From Microbacterium sp. CFH 31415 (GTDB lineage Bacteria; Actinomycetota; Actinomycetes; Actinomycetales; Microbacteriaceae), in NCBI RefSeq assembly GCF_022538185.1, contig NZ_JAKYXC010000015.1, positions 1 to 32,264 on the forward strand: 32,264 nt of DNA. The letters are read 5' to 3'. Below, piece after piece: positions 14,552-22,383 of the stretch. The first letter of the stretch is position 1. Each line of letters opens with the position of its first letter. A program made the translations under genes and the position numbers. Under the pieces are notes generated by a model. That model saw nothing but the letters and a program-made list of their open reading frames with translations, made no database searches and had not been told where the DNA came from.

Positions 14552-16182
14552 TCCGTCGCCCAGTCGATCTCGCCGCTGGGGTGGAACCCGATGCCGAGGC
14601 TTGTCCACAGCGGACCGAGCGCGCCGACGCGCGCACGGAAAGACTCCCACGTGCGCAGGTCGCTCGCGCCCGTCGCGGGCGACCAGGCGGCCTCGGCTGC
14701 GGCGGCGACGCGCGGGAACGCCATCGTCTCGACGTCGTCGAGCGTGCGGATCGTCTCGCTCCACATCGGCGCCTCGACGCCGAGGATGTCGCTGTCCTCG
14801 ATGCCGGCGATCGTCCTGGACGGCTCCCACTCGTACGCGCGCTGCACGCTCGTCGGCCCGTTCGCCCACGTGAGGCCCAGCTTCGGACCCGTGGGGTACT
14901 GCATGTCGAGGTAGATCGCGTCGGCGGGGGAGAGGATCAGCTGACCGCCGTTGCGGACGAAGCCGCGCGCCTTCTCATCCATGCCGTCGGTGGGCTCCAC
15001 GAATCCCCAGTACTGGCCCGCCGTCGCCTCGGCGAGGTCGGCAGCGTCACCGGCCTCGTGCCAGGCGACCGGCGTCTTGCCCAGGTCGGCGATGATCGCG
15101 CTCACCCTGGCCACGAACAGCGCGAAGTCCTCGTCGGGGGTGCCGAGCGCCTCGTCACCGCCCAGGTGCAGATACGGCCCGGGCGTCAGGCCCGCGAGCT
15201 CGCCGAAGACGTCGGCGGCGAAGTCGTAGGTGGCCTCGTCGTGGATCTTGAGCGACGAGAAGCCGACCGCGATGCCTCGGTACGGCCGGCCCGCCTCGGG
15301 CAGCTCGGAGCCGTCCTCCCGCATGTGGTCGGCGATCACCGGCTCTTCGACGAGCTCGGGGTACGCGAGTCCGACCGCGTGGGTGTGCCCCGGCATGTCG
15401 ATCTCGGGGACGACGATCATGTGACGGGATGCTGCGTACGCGACGATCTCGCGGTAGTCGTCGTGGGTGTAGAAGCCGCCCGGATCGCCGCCGACCGCCG
15501 TGCTCGACGCCAGCTCGGTGAGCTTCGGGCGCGAGTGCAGCTGGATGCGCCACCCCTGGTCGTCGCTGAGGTGCAGGTGCAGCGCGTTGAGCTTCAGTCC
15601 GGCCGCGTGGTCGATGTACGCCTTGACGGTGTCGACCGGGTGAAAGTGGCGGGCGACGTCGAGCATGACACCGCGGTAGGCGAAGCGGGGTGCGTCGTCT
15701 ATGGCGACAGCCGGCACGATCCAGTCGTCGCCGTCGCGCGAGATGAGCTGCCCCAGGGTCTGCACTCCGTAGAAGAGGCCGGCGGGGTCGGCGCCGGTGA
15801 CGGTGACGGATGCCTCGTCCGCGACGAGCCTGTAGGACTCGGCTGCGCCGCTCCGCTCGATCGCCAGTGTCACAATCGGTCCGTCGCCGTCGCCGTCGCC
15901 GCCGTCGCCGCCGCCATGGTCGTTGTCGTCGCCGGCGAGGGTCAGACCGGTGCGTGCTTCAACCAGAGCGGAGAGGGCGGACGCGGCATCCGCCTCGCCT
16001 GCGATCCGCACGGAATCGGTGAGCCGGAACGGCGCGCCGGCTGTCGGGTCGAGCGAGGCGGGGGCGGGGACGACGGCGGGAAGCGGCACAGTGTCTCCAT
16101 TCTGGGCGGCGGGCGCGCAGCCCGCCAGGATCGCCGCGATGACAGCGGCGACCGCTGCTGTCCGTCCTCGACGACGATTCAT
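14548..16182 (-). CDS. Secreted lipoprotein beta-N-acetylhexosaminidase, GH20
   Basis: 544 aa. The ATG at 16180-16182 is chosen because it starts a lipoprotein signal (MNRRRGRTAAVAAVIAAILA, then Cys in the AGC lipobox); the open frame extends 43 codons upstream without sense. An N-terminal GH20b-type domain holds an unusual Gly/Asp/His run (GDDNDHGGGDGGDGDGDG). The catalytic barrel follows, with FAYRGVMLDVARHFHPVD, LHLSDDQGWRIQ, IDMPGHTHA and the catalytic pair Asp343-Glu344 in HLGGDEAL. Such enzymes cleave terminal GlcNAc or GalNAc from chitooligosaccharides, or from cell-wall or glycan fragments, using the substrate acetamido group. A surface anchor fits release of GlcNAc next to the ABC transporter. 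nagA follows with a 4-base overlap. Confidence 0.95.
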   Translation of the reverse strand: MNRRRGRTAAVAAVIAAILAGCAPAAQNGDTVPLPAVVPAPASLDPTAGAPFRLTDSVRIAGEADAASALSALVEARTGLTLAGDDNDHGGGDGGDGDGDGPIVTLAIERSGAAESYRLVADEASVTVTGADPAGLFYGVQTLGQLISRDGDDWIVPAVAIDDAPRFAYRGVMLDVARHFHPVDTVKAYIDHAAGLKLNALHLHLSDDQGWRIQLHSRPKLTELASSTAVGGDPGGFYTHDDYREIVAYAASRHMIVVPEIDMPGHTHAVGLAYPELVEEPVIADHMREDGSELPEAGRPYRGIAVGFSSLKIHDEATYDFAADVFGELAGLTPGPYLHLGGDEALGTPDEDFALFVARVSAIIADLGKTPVAWHEAGDAADLAEATAGQYWGFVEPTDGMDEKARGFVRNGGQLILSPADAIYLDMQYPTGPKLGLTWANGPTSVQRAYEWEPSRTIAGIEDSDILGVEAPMWSETIRTLDDVETMAFPRVAAAAEAAWSPATGASDLRTWESFRARVGALGPLWTSLGIGFHPSGEIDWATE

Positions 16183-16190
16183 GTAAAGAG

Positions 16191-16240
16191 TCCTAACAAA
16201 AGGGTGGGGCCAGCCTATCGTTCCGGCGTCTCGCGTCCAA
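16191..16240 (-). promoter_or_regulatory. Promoter of the hexosaminidase-nagA operon with a ROK-like half-site
   Basis: On the minus strand, -35 TTGGAC (16235-16240) and -10 TAGGCT (16212-16217) are separated by exactly 17 bases. Transcription would start near 16204-16206. TTTTGTTAGGA (16192-16202) begins just downstream and shares the TTTGTTAG core and 9 of 10 bases with one arm of the ROK operator at 2617-2645. This suggests joint control of the two nag units. Confidence 0.65.
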
Positions 16241-16315
16241 TACGCGTCTCCCCCCGGCGAGCGGATGCCGCACGTCATCGACGGTCTCCGGAGAGTGCAC
16301 GAGCGAGGCATCCGT

Positions 16316-16321
16316 TATGCT
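16316..16321 (+). promoter_or_regulatory. -10 box of glyA and its riboswitch leader
   Basis: TATGCT fits TANNNT and lies 6 bases before G16328, the first base of the riboswitch P1 helix. Transcription would thus begin right at the aptamer. No clear -35 is seen. Confidence 0.55.
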
Positions 16322-16327
16322 CGGTGT

Positions 16328-16398
16328 GTCGCGACTGGCGTTGAGGTGGACCACCACCGGGGAGCGACCGACTACGGCATTCGACCGCGCGCCTGGGC
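16328..16398 (+). ncRNA. ZTP riboswitch (pfl motif) upstream of glyA
   Basis: P1 is GTCGC (16328-16332) with GCGAC (16364-16368). The conserved GACTGGCG follows the 5' strand of P1. P2 is GGTGG (16345-16349) with CCACC (16354-16358), followed by the conserved CCGGGGAGC. The 3' subdomain holds the conserved CGCCTGGGC (16390-16398). GGCG (16337-16340) can pair with CGCC (16390-16393) as the pseudoknot. These are the hallmark parts of the pfl/ZTP class, which senses ZTP or ZMP when 10-formyl-tetrahydrofolate runs short and turns on one-carbon and purine genes. Placement before glyA (and folD) is the classic actinobacterial context. The remaining 74 bases to the ATG hold no T-tract, so control of translation is more likely than termination. 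A small ACTG-CCG-CAGT hairpin touches the ribosome site. Confidence 0.93.
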
Positions 16399-16472
16399 CG
16401 ATGTGAGTTTCGATATGCGCGCGCTTCGCGGGCTACTCAACCGCTGTTCACTGCCGCAGTCAGGAGATCTTC

Positions 16473-17747
16473 ATGACCGATCAGTACTTCAACGCCCCGC
16501 TCGCCGAGGTCGACCCCGAGATCGCACAGGTGCTCGAGCGTGAGCTCGATCGCCAGCGCGGCTACCTCGAGATGATCGCCTCCGAGAACTTCGTTCCCGT
16601 GTCGGTCCTGCAGTCGCAGGGCTCGGTGCTCACGAACAAGTACGCCGAGGGCTACCCCGGCCGCCGCTACTACGGCGGCTGCGAAGAGGTCGACGTCGCC
16701 GAGGAGCTGGCCATCGCCCGCGCGAAGGAGCTGTTCGGCGCCGAGTTCGCCAACGTCCAGCCGCACTCGGGTGCGACCGCGAACGCCGCCGTGCTGCACG
16801 CCATCGCGCGCCCGGGCGACACCCTGCTCGGACTCTCGCTCGATCAGGGCGGCCACCTCACGCACGGCATGAAGATCAACTTCTCGGGCCGGCTCTACGA
16901 CATCGTCGCGTACGGCGTCGACCCCGAGACCTCGACGATCGACATGGACGAGGTGCGTCGCCTCGCCGTCGAGCACAAGCCCAAGGTCATCATCGCGGGC
17001 TGGTCGGCGTACCCCCGTCAGCTCGACTTCGCCGCGTTCCGCGCGATCGCAGACGAGGTCGGCGCACTGCTGTGGGTCGACATGGCGCACTTCGCCGGTC
17101 TCGTCGCCGCGGGCCTGCACCCGAACCCGGTGCCGCACGCCCACGTCGTCTCGTCGACGGTGCACAAGACCATCGGCGGCCCGCGCTCGGGCTTCATCCT
17201 CACCAACGACGCCGACATCGCGAAGAAGATCAACTCGGCCGTCTTCCCGGGCCAGCAGGGCGGACCGCTCATGCATGTCATCGCCGCCAAGGCGACGGCG
17301 TTCAAGCTCGCCGGCACCCCCGAGTTCAAGGAACGCCAGGAGCGGGTGCTGCGCGGTGCGCACATCATCGCCGAGCGTCTCTCGCAGCAGGACGTGGCGG
17401 GCGCCGGCATCACGGTGCGCTCGGGCGGAACCGACGTGCACCTCGTGCTCGTCGACCTGCGCAACGCCGAGATCGACGGCAAGCAGGCCGAGGACCTCCT
17501 CCACGAGATCCACATCACCGTCAACCGCAACGCGGTGCCGAACGACCCGCGTCCGCCGATGGTGACGTCGGGCCTGCGCATCGGCACGCCGGCGCTCGCG
17601 ACCCGTGGCTTCGGCGACGCGGAGTTCACCGAGGTCGCCGATGTCATCGCCCTCGCGCTGCTGCCCGGTGCCGACGTCGAGGCGCTGCGCGCGCGCGTCG
17701 CCGCCCTGACCGCCGAGTTCCCCCTCTACCCCGGTCTGCAGCAGTAG
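16473..17747 (+). CDS. glyA: Serine hydroxymethyltransferase
   Basis: 424 aa, ATG start behind CAGGAG. This is a complete fold-type I PLP enzyme. It shows [34 protein letters not shown], the [15 protein letters not shown] cofactor site and the PLP lysine Lys232 in [14 protein letters not shown]. It converts serine and tetrahydrofolate to glycine and 5,10-methylene-tetrahydrofolate in the cytoplasm. It is preceded by the ZTP riboswitch and followed by folD, which uses its product. Together they supply 10-formyl-tetrahydrofolate for purine synthesis. Confidence 0.97.
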   Translation: MTDQYFNAPLAEVDPEIAQVLERELDRQRGYLEMIASENFVPVSVLQSQGSVLTNKYAEGYPGRRYYGGCEEVDVAEELAIARAKELFGAEFANVQPHSGATANAAVLHAIARPGDTLLGLSLDQGGHLTHGMKINFSGRLYDIVAYGVDPETSTIDMDEVRRLAVEHKPKVIIAGWSAYPRQLDFAAFRAIADEVGALLWVDMAHFAGLVAAGLHPNPVPHAHVVSSTVHKTIGGPRSGFILTNDADIAKKINSAVFPGQQGGPLMHVIAAKATAFKLAGTPEFKERQERVLRGAHIIAERLSQQDVAGAGITVRSGGTDVHLVLVDLRNAEIDGKQAEDLLHEIHITVNRNAVPNDPRPPMVTSGLRIGTPALATRGFGDAEFTEVADVIALALLPGADVEALRARVAALTAEFPLYPGLQQ

Positions 17748-17755
17748 CCCCCCGC

Positions 17756-17784
17756 GGATGCCGCCGCCCTCGGCCACGGCATCC
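17756..17784 (+). terminator. Stem-loop downstream of glyA
   Basis: GGATGCC (17756-17762) pairs with GGCATCC (17778-17784), and GCCG (17763-17766) with CGGC (17771-17774). This gives an 11-bp stem with a 3-base bulge, 8 bases after the glyA stop. There is no T-tract. It may give partial termination or processing between glyA and folD. Confidence 0.55.
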
Positions 17785-17804
17785 TCCCACCCCCTCGTCC
17801 TTCG

Positions 17805-17873
17805 GCGAGACGTCAACGGGGCACCGAGACCGCGGGTACCAGCTGCCGTCTCGGTGCGCGGATGAAGTCTCGC
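17805..17873 (+). ncRNA. Nested, arm-swappable stem structure in the folD leader
   Basis: An inner perfect 10-bp hairpin (GCACCGAGAC 17821-17830 with GTCTCGGTGC 17848-17857) is enclosed by an outer 7-bp helix (GCGAGAC 17805-17811 with GTCTCGC 17867-17873). The two internal-loop strands are 9 bases each. Both left arms contain CGAGAC and both right arms GTCTCG, so alternative pairings are possible. The structure ends 23 bases before the folD start. It could be a regulatory leader or a terminator for read-through from glyA. I do not recognise a known riboswitch class. Confidence 0.5.
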
Positions 17874-17896
17874 GGTTCAGTCGAACAGGAGAGAAC

Positions 17897-18778
17897 GTGA
17901 CCGCACAGAAGCTCGACGGCAAGGCCGCTGCGGCCGAGATCAAGGCGGAGCTGGCCGAGCGGGTCGCCGCGCTCACGGCGCGGGGCATCACGCCCGGCAT
18001 CGCGACGGTGCTCGTGGGCGCCGACCCGGCCTCGCAGCTGTACGTGGGGATGAAGCACCGCGAGTCCGAGTCGATCGGCATGAACTCGATCCAGCGCGAG
18101 CTCCCCGCCGACGCGACGCAGGCCGAGGTCGAGGCGCTGATCGACGAGCTCAACGCCGATCCCGAGTGCCACGGCTACATCGTGCAGCTGCCGCTGCCGA
18201 AGCACCTCGACACCGACGCGATCCTCGAGCGCATCGACCCCGACAAGGACGCCGACGGCCTGCATCCGACCAATCTCGGCCGGCTGGTGCTCAACGTGAA
18301 CACCCCCATCACGTCGCCGCTGCCCTGCACTCCGCGCGGCGTCATCGAGCTGCTCCTGCGCAACGGGTACGACCTGAACGGCAAGGATGTGGTCGTCGTC
18401 GGCCGCGGCGTCACGATCGGCCGGTCGATCGGCCTGCTTCTCACGCGCCGTGAGTACAACGCCACGGTGACGCTCACGCACACCGGCACAGCCGACCTGT
18501 CCCACCACCTGCGCCAGGCCGACGTGATCGTCGCGGCGGCGGGCGTCAAGCACATCGTGCGCGCCGAAGACGTCAAGCCGGGCGCCGCCGTGCTCGATGT
18601 CGGCGTGACCCGCGAGATCGACCCCGAGACGGGCAAGTCGAAGGTGTACGGGGATGTCGCACCCGATGTCGCCGAGGTCGCCGGCTTCCTCTCGCCGAAC
18701 CCCGGCGGCGTGGGCCCGATGACCGTCGCGCTGCTGATGACGAACGTGGTCGAGGCCGCGGAGCGGCTCGCGGACTGA
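17897..18778 (+). CDS. folD: Bifunctional methylenetetrahydrofolate dehydrogenase/methenyltetrahydrofolate cyclohydrolase
   Basis: 293 aa, GTG start behind CAGGAGAG. The catalytic domain shows [20 protein letters not shown], with the cyclohydrolase Tyr and Lys (Lys53), and [24 protein letters not shown] follows. The NADP-binding part has [18 protein letters not shown], and the C-terminus has the family signature [14 protein letters not shown]. It takes 5,10-methylene-tetrahydrofolate to 10-formyl-tetrahydrofolate, directly after GlyA in the pathway. The usual VGRSxxVGxP motif reads [10 protein letters not shown] here, a mild departure. Co-transcription with glyA is likely but interrupted by strong stem-loops. 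Confidence 0.96.
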   Translation: MTAQKLDGKAAAAEIKAELAERVAALTARGITPGIATVLVGADPASQLYVGMKHRESESIGMNSIQRELPADATQAEVEALIDELNADPECHGYIVQLPLPKHLDTDAILERIDPDKDADGLHPTNLGRLVLNVNTPITSPLPCTPRGVIELLLRNGYDLNGKDVVVVGRGVTIGRSIGLLLTRREYNATVTLTHTGTADLSHHLRQADVIVAAAGVKHIVRAEDVKPGAAVLDVGVTREIDPETGKSKVYGDVAPDVAEVAGFLSPNPGGVGPMTVALLMTNVVEAAERLAD

Positions 18779-18854
18779 ACGGCTCTCCACGCCCGGGGTT
18801 TACGCCGCACCGCGATCGGTGGCAGGTTGAGGGGATGAGCATCGCGGAGCGGTC

Positions 18855-19412
18855 GTGCTGATCTACTCGATGGGCGTCTCGGCGGACGGATTCATCACCG
18901 ACCGCGACGGTGGCATCGACTGGGGCGGTCCCGATGAGGAGCAGTTCGCCTTCCACATCGAGGAGATCCGCGACCTCGGCGGGTGCCTGTTCGGGCGACG
19001 GCTGTACGAGACGATGCTCGTCTGGGAGACGGACCCGTCGATCCGCGACAGCGCGGCCACCGCAGAGTTCGCCGACCTGTGGTCCGCCATCCCCAAGGTG
19101 GTGTTCAGCCGGACGCTCGACCGGGTGGAAGGCAACGCGAGGCTCGCCGAGGGGTCGCTCGCCGAGGAGGCGGCGCGGATGGTCGGCGCGACGGACAAGG
19201 ACGTCGAGATCGGCGGTGCGGTCCTCGCGTCGTCCGCAATCGAACAGGGGCTGATCGACGAGTTCCGGATGTTCCGCTACCCCGTGATCCTGGGCGGAGG
19301 AATGCCGTTCCTCCCGCCCGTCGAGCACCCCGTCGCGCTCGAGCTGCTCGAGACCCGCACCTTCGGGGGGCGCGTCGTGTTCGAGCGGTACCGCCGCATC
19401 CAGGACGCCTGA
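18855..19412 (+). CDS. Dihydrofolate reductase-like (RibD C-terminal) family protein
   Basis: 185 aa. The GTG start has GGAG placed 5 bases upstream. The fold is read from LIYSMGVSADGFITDRDGGI at the N-terminus, LFGRRLYETMLVWE, PKVVFSRTL, DVEIGGAVLASSAIEQGLID and YPVILGGGMPFL. These match the NAD(P)H-binding reductase family related to DHFR and RibD. The substrate of such stand-alone proteins is mostly unknown. It is probably not the housekeeping DHFR, in spite of the folate genes beside it. A TTTACG/CAGGTT pair with an 18-base spacer (18799-18828) may be its promoter. The next gene starts 3 bases after its stop. Confidence 0.87.
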   Translation: MLIYSMGVSADGFITDRDGGIDWGGPDEEQFAFHIEEIRDLGGCLFGRRLYETMLVWETDPSIRDSAATAEFADLWSAIPKVVFSRTLDRVEGNARLAEGSLAEEAARMVGATDKDVEIGGAVLASSAIEQGLIDEFRMFRYPVILGGGMPFLPPVEHPVALELLETRTFGGRVVFERYRRIQDA

Positions 19413-19415
19413 GAC

Positions 19416-19820
19416 ATGCCCGACCTCGACGACATCCGCCGCACGGCCGCAGGCCTGCCCGGCTGCGAGGAGCGCACGATGACGGGCGGCGTCGCGTGGT
19501 TCGTGCGCCGCAAGCTCTTCGCCTGGGAGTGCCACCCGTGGCCGAGCATCCCCGAGGACATGCGCGCGATCATCGCGGCCGAGCTGGTCGTGGGCGTGAA
19601 AGTCGCCGACCGAGTCGACGCGCTCGCCCTCGTCGAGATGGAGCCCGACGTCTTCCTGCGCACGACGACGGCGTGGAACGAGCCCAAGGTCGCTTTCCGC
19701 ATGGCGGGTGTCGACCCCGCACATCTCGACGAGCTCATCACCGAGGCGTGGCGAACCCAGGCGCCGAAGTACCTGCGGCGCGAGTTCGACGAGCGCACGC
19801 CCGCCGGCCGTCCCGGCTGA
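19416..19820 (+). CDS. MmcQ/YjbR family protein
   Basis: 134 aa, ATG 3 bases after the preceding stop and with a weak ribosome site, so probably translated by coupling. The family pattern is seen in LDDIRRTAAGLPGCEER at the start, a central VAWFVRRKLFAWE strand and a terminal WNEPKVAFRMAG ... ELITEAWRTQAP stretch. The YjbR fold resembles double-wing DNA-binding proteins, but a cellular role has not been settled. Co-transcription with the DHFR-like gene is likely. Confidence 0.85.
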   Translation: MPDLDDIRRTAAGLPGCEERTMTGGVAWFVRRKLFAWECHPWPSIPEDMRAIIAAELVVGVKVADRVDALALVEMEPDVFLRTTTAWNEPKVAFRMAGVDPAHLDELITEAWRTQAPKYLRREFDERTPAGRPG

Positions 19821-19925
19821 CGCCGCCCGGACCTGGGCTCGTGGCAGCGGCGTCGGCGTGGAAGAGTCTCGATGAGGACGGCTGCCGCGGCATCCGCTCA
19901 TCCCGTCGTCGGTCGCGCCGGCGAA

Positions 19926-20093
19926 TCAGGGCGCGGACGCCGTGTGGTCTTCGACGTCGGGCTCTGCTCGCGCGACGTCGGCGATCTCCTCCTCGGGGCG
20001 TGGGGCGATCGTCTCGTCGTACTCCAGCTCAGGAATGCTGACCTCCTGCGGGCCAGGCACATGATCGGGTGAGGGGTGCTGACGCTGAGACAC
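19926..20093 (-). CDS. Small acidic protein of unknown function
   Basis: 55 aa from a GTG start behind GAAGGGA. The sequence runs VSQRQHPSPDHVPGPQEVSI, then an ELEYDETIAPRPEEEIADV stretch and an acidic end. It is Pro-, Glu- and Asp-rich with no hydrophobic helix, so it is probably disordered and cytoplasmic. The opposite-strand frames over the same stretch look less protein-like. The ribosome site, acidic composition and good fit into the gap between two plus-strand genes support a real gene. I know no family for it. An alternative is that the region is non-coding. Confidence 0.5.
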   Translation of the reverse strand: MSQRQHPSPDHVPGPQEVSIPELEYDETIAPRPEEEIADVARAEPDVEDHTASAP

Positions 20094-20307
20094 GGTGATC
20101 CCTTCGCCTCGGCGGTCTCGATGTTCCCAGCATGCGCGCGGCCGGAGGCCGGTTCAACCCGCTTGACACGGACTGCCGCGACCGCGGCTGGGCCGGTCGG
20201 GCTGCCCGGGCATCGTGCAGCCGACTCCGGCAGCGATCACGACCCCCGCGCGCGCGTCGTCGCGCTGGCCTAGGCTCGGATCGACGACGTCTCGGAGGGA
20301 CACCGAC

Positions 20308-20847
20308 GTGACTGGCAGCATCACCATCCTCACCGGCCCAGCGGGTGCGGGAAAGACCACCGTGGCACGAACCGTGGCCGCGATGCGGCCGCGGGCGGTG
20401 CACCTTCACACCGACGACTTCTGGGGCTTCATCGTCTCGGGTGGCATCCTGCCGTACCTGCCGGATGCGGATCGGCAGAACCACACCGTCCTCGATGCCA
20501 TCGCGGCTGCCGCCGTCGCCTATGCGAACGGCGGCTACGAGGTCGTCGCCGACGGCGTCGTCGGCCCCTGGATGCTGGAGCACTACACGCGGGCGGCCGC
20601 GGCTCATCCCGGCATCGCGCTGCGGTACGTCGTCCTGCGGCCCGACCTCGAGGTCACGCTGCGTCGCGCACTGGCGCGCACGGCGCCCGACGCCCTGACC
20701 GACGGCGACGTGGTCGCCGACCTCTGGCACAAGTTCTCGCAGCTGGGTGAGCTCGAGGCACACGCGATCGACACGTCGTCGCTCGATCTCGGTGAGACCG
20801 TGCAGGCGGTGGAGGCGGCGATGGTGTCCCCCGACTTCGTCCTCTGA
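20308..20847 (+). CDS. P-loop ATPase/kinase of the shikimate-kinase-like AAA_33 type
   Basis: 179 aa, GTG start behind GGAGGGA. The Walker A motif GPAGAGKT spans residues 10-17. HLHTDDFWGFI gives the conserved Asp-Asp-Phe of small-molecule kinases, and VVADGVVGPWMLEHY follows the pattern of chloramphenicol phosphotransferase-like and related enzymes. LRPDLEVTLRRALAR would be the lid region. Substrate unknown; antibiotic phosphorylation is one possibility but is not supported by context. A TAGGCT box at 20271-20276 may be its -10, without a recognisable -35. Confidence 0.82.
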   Translation: MTGSITILTGPAGAGKTTVARTVAAMRPRAVHLHTDDFWGFIVSGGILPYLPDADRQNHTVLDAIAAAAVAYANGGYEVVADGVVGPWMLEHYTRAAAAHPGIALRYVVLRPDLEVTLRRALARTAPDALTDGDVVADLWHKFSQLGELEAHAIDTSSLDLGETVQAVEAAMVSPDFVL

Positions 20848-20871
20848 GCTTTCAGCGGTCGACCGCCGTAC

Positions 20872-21924
20872 TCACCCCGTCGCGCGCGCTCGTGCCTCGG
20901 CGGCGGCGAGTGCGGCCGTCGCACCCTGGGTCGGCGCGATCGCGACCAGCCCGCGGTAGAGCGTCACGAGCGCGTCGACGTCGAGCTCGCCGGTGCGCGC
21001 ACGGTCGCAATGGACCGCCTGGATCGCCGCCTCGAGCTGGAACCGCCCCAGCGGGTGCCCGAGCGCCGATGCCCGTCGCAGCAGGGCCGCTCCCTCGACG
21101 ATCATCGCCCGGTCCCACCCGGCCGGATCCTGCTCATCCAGCGGCGGCCACGGCACGATCGCCCGCGCAGCGGCCCGTGACTGCGCGTAGGTGAGGAGCG
21201 CGGCGAGACCCCACGCCTCGGGCTCGTCGTCGAGCAGGCTCGCGGTGAGGACGGCGAGCCACCGCGCCTCGTCGGCGAGCGACTCCCTGGGCTCGTCGCC
21301 CTGATCGAGCCACTCGAGGGCGTAGGCGCCGTAGATCGCCTCGAGCACAGCGGGCAGGCGAGCCGGCATATCGGCGCGCATGGGCACGGCGAACGGGATG
21401 CCGGCGTCACGGATGCGGCGCTTGGCCCGCACCAGACGCTGCGCCATCGTCGCCGGCGGCACGCCGAAGGCGCGTGCCACCTCGGCGGCCCCGAACCCGA
21501 GCACCGTCTGCAGCATGAGCGGCGAGCGCACGGCGCGGTCGATCGCGGGATGCGCGCACGCGAAGAGCAGCTCGAGCCGCTTGTCGGGGATCTGGTCTCG
21601 TCGCTCCACGGCGACGGTCGCGTCGAGGGCGCGCTCGTCCGCGAGGGTCGCCGCCGCGACGTCGTCCAGCGGCACGCCGGTGCGGCGAGCGGCCGAGCCG
21701 AGGGCGTCGCGCAAACGGTTGCGGGCCACGGTGAGCAGCCATCCTTCCGGATTGGCGGGGATGCCGGCATCCGGCCACGTCCTCAGGGCGCGCTCGAACG
21801 CATCGGCGAGGGCGTCCTCGGCGAGGGCGACGTCTCGCGTGCCCGCGGCGACCAGCGCCAGGAGGTGACCGTACGACGTGCGGGCCGCGCGCTCGGCGAC
21901 GGACCGCACGTCGGAGGCGGGCAT
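20872..21924 (-). CDS. ECF42-type RNA polymerase sigma factor with C-terminal extension
   Basis: 350 aa. The ATG at 21922-21924 shares one base with the stop of the YCII gene. Sigma-2 covers about 10-75 (LAEDALADAFERALRTWP, NPEGWLLTVARNRLRDALG). Sigma-4 covers about 110-165 (SPLMLQTVLGFGAAEVARAF, PPATMAQRLVRAKRRIRDA). The long C-terminal part, from about 180, has the TPR-like DUF6596 pattern (YGAYALEWLDQGDE, LADEARWLAVLTASLLDDEP, LYRGLVAIAPTQGA). This architecture and the DGPF partner gene define the ECF42 group, where the extension is needed for activity in place of an anti-sigma factor. The YCII gene lies directly upstream in the same operon, behind a matching promoter. Confidence 0.92.
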   Translation of the reverse strand: MPASDVRSVAERAARTSYGHLLALVAAGTRDVALAEDALADAFERALRTWPDAGIPANPEGWLLTVARNRLRDALGSAARRTGVPLDDVAAATLADERALDATVAVERRDQIPDKRLELLFACAHPAIDRAVRSPLMLQTVLGFGAAEVARAFGVPPATMAQRLVRAKRRIRDAGIPFAVPMRADMPARLPAVLEAIYGAYALEWLDQGDEPRESLADEARWLAVLTASLLDDEPEAWGLAALLTYAQSRAAARAIVPWPPLDEQDPAGWDRAMIVEGAALLRRASALGHPLGRFQLEAAIQAVHCDRARTGELDVDALVTLYRGLVAIAPTQGATAALAAAEARARATG

Positions 21925-22304
21925 CAGTCCGCGAAGGGCGTCCAGGCGCCGTCGACGAATCGCGTCGCCGTGGGCCGGATCTCGACGGTGCCCCACCCGA
22001 TCGACGGGGCCTTGGCGGCCCAGCCGATCGCCGCGTCGAGGTCGTCGACCTCGATCACGAACGTGCCGCCGAGCTGCTCCCTGGTGTCGGCGAACGGACC
22101 GTCCTGCACGCGCAGGGTGCCGTCCGGCGCGGTGACCGATGTGGTCACCGCCGACGGCTGCAGCACCTCGGCAGAGCGCAGCACTCCGGCCGCGTCGATC
22201 GCCTTGGCGTACTCGTCGAACTCCCGCATGCCTTCGGCCCAGGCATCCGGACCCATGTCGTCCGCGGTCATCTCGGGATAGTGGAGGAGGAGGGTGTAGC
22301 GCAT
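21924..22304 (-). CDS. YCII-related DGPF-domain protein
   Basis: 126 aa, ATG behind AAGGACGAC. It starts MRYTLLLHYPE and carries the family motif RVQDGPFADTREQLGG and the FVIEVDDLDAAIGWAAKAPS region. This is a dimeric alpha-beta barrel-like fold related to YciI. DGPF proteins are the usual partners and targets of ECF42 sigma factors; their biochemical role is unknown. Its stop overlaps the sigma-factor start by one base, so the two are coupled. Confidence 0.92.
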   Translation of the reverse strand: MRYTLLLHYPEMTADDMGPDAWAEGMREFDEYAKAIDAAGVLRSAEVLQPSAVTTSVTAPDGTLRVQDGPFADTREQLGGTFVIEVDDLDAAIGWAAKAPSIGWGTVEIRPTATRFVDGAWTPFAD

Positions 22305-22343
22305 GATGTCGTCCTTTCGTCAGAGCTGCGACACCACGATGAC

Positions 22344-22367
22344 GATCGAGGGTGCGGCCGATCGACA
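22344..22367 (-). promoter_or_regulatory. ECF42-type promoter of the YCII-sigma operon
   Basis: On the minus strand, TGTCGA (22362-22367) and CGATC (22344-22348) are separated by 13 bases, with about 33 bases of leader to the YCII start. From memory, published ECF42 work describes TGTCGA at -35 and a CGA/TC element at -10 before DGPF genes. This would make the operon self-activating. Confidence 0.65.
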
Positions 22368-22383
22368 GCCCTGCGGATCCGCG

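Noticed and set aside
14542..16344. 600-residue plus-strand frame opposite the hexosaminidase gene
   Set aside because: Shadow frame of the GH20 gene, with Arg/Val/Asp-rich composition and no domain.
18835..18861. Possible frameshift: an ATG with a good leader opens an 8-codon frame just before the DHFR-like GTG start
   Set aside because: The GTG has its own GGAG at 5-base spacing, and the protein starts normally for the family. A sequencing error is not needed, though a short leader frame cannot be excluded.
18855..19412. Housekeeping dihydrofolate reductase (folA) beside glyA and folD
   Set aside because: The sequence fits the RibD-C-like reductase family of unknown substrate rather than FolA, so folate reduction is not claimed.
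20163..20168. TTGACA as a -35 box in the gap before the P-loop kinase gene
   Set aside because: No -10-like box lies 16-19 bases downstream on the plus strand.
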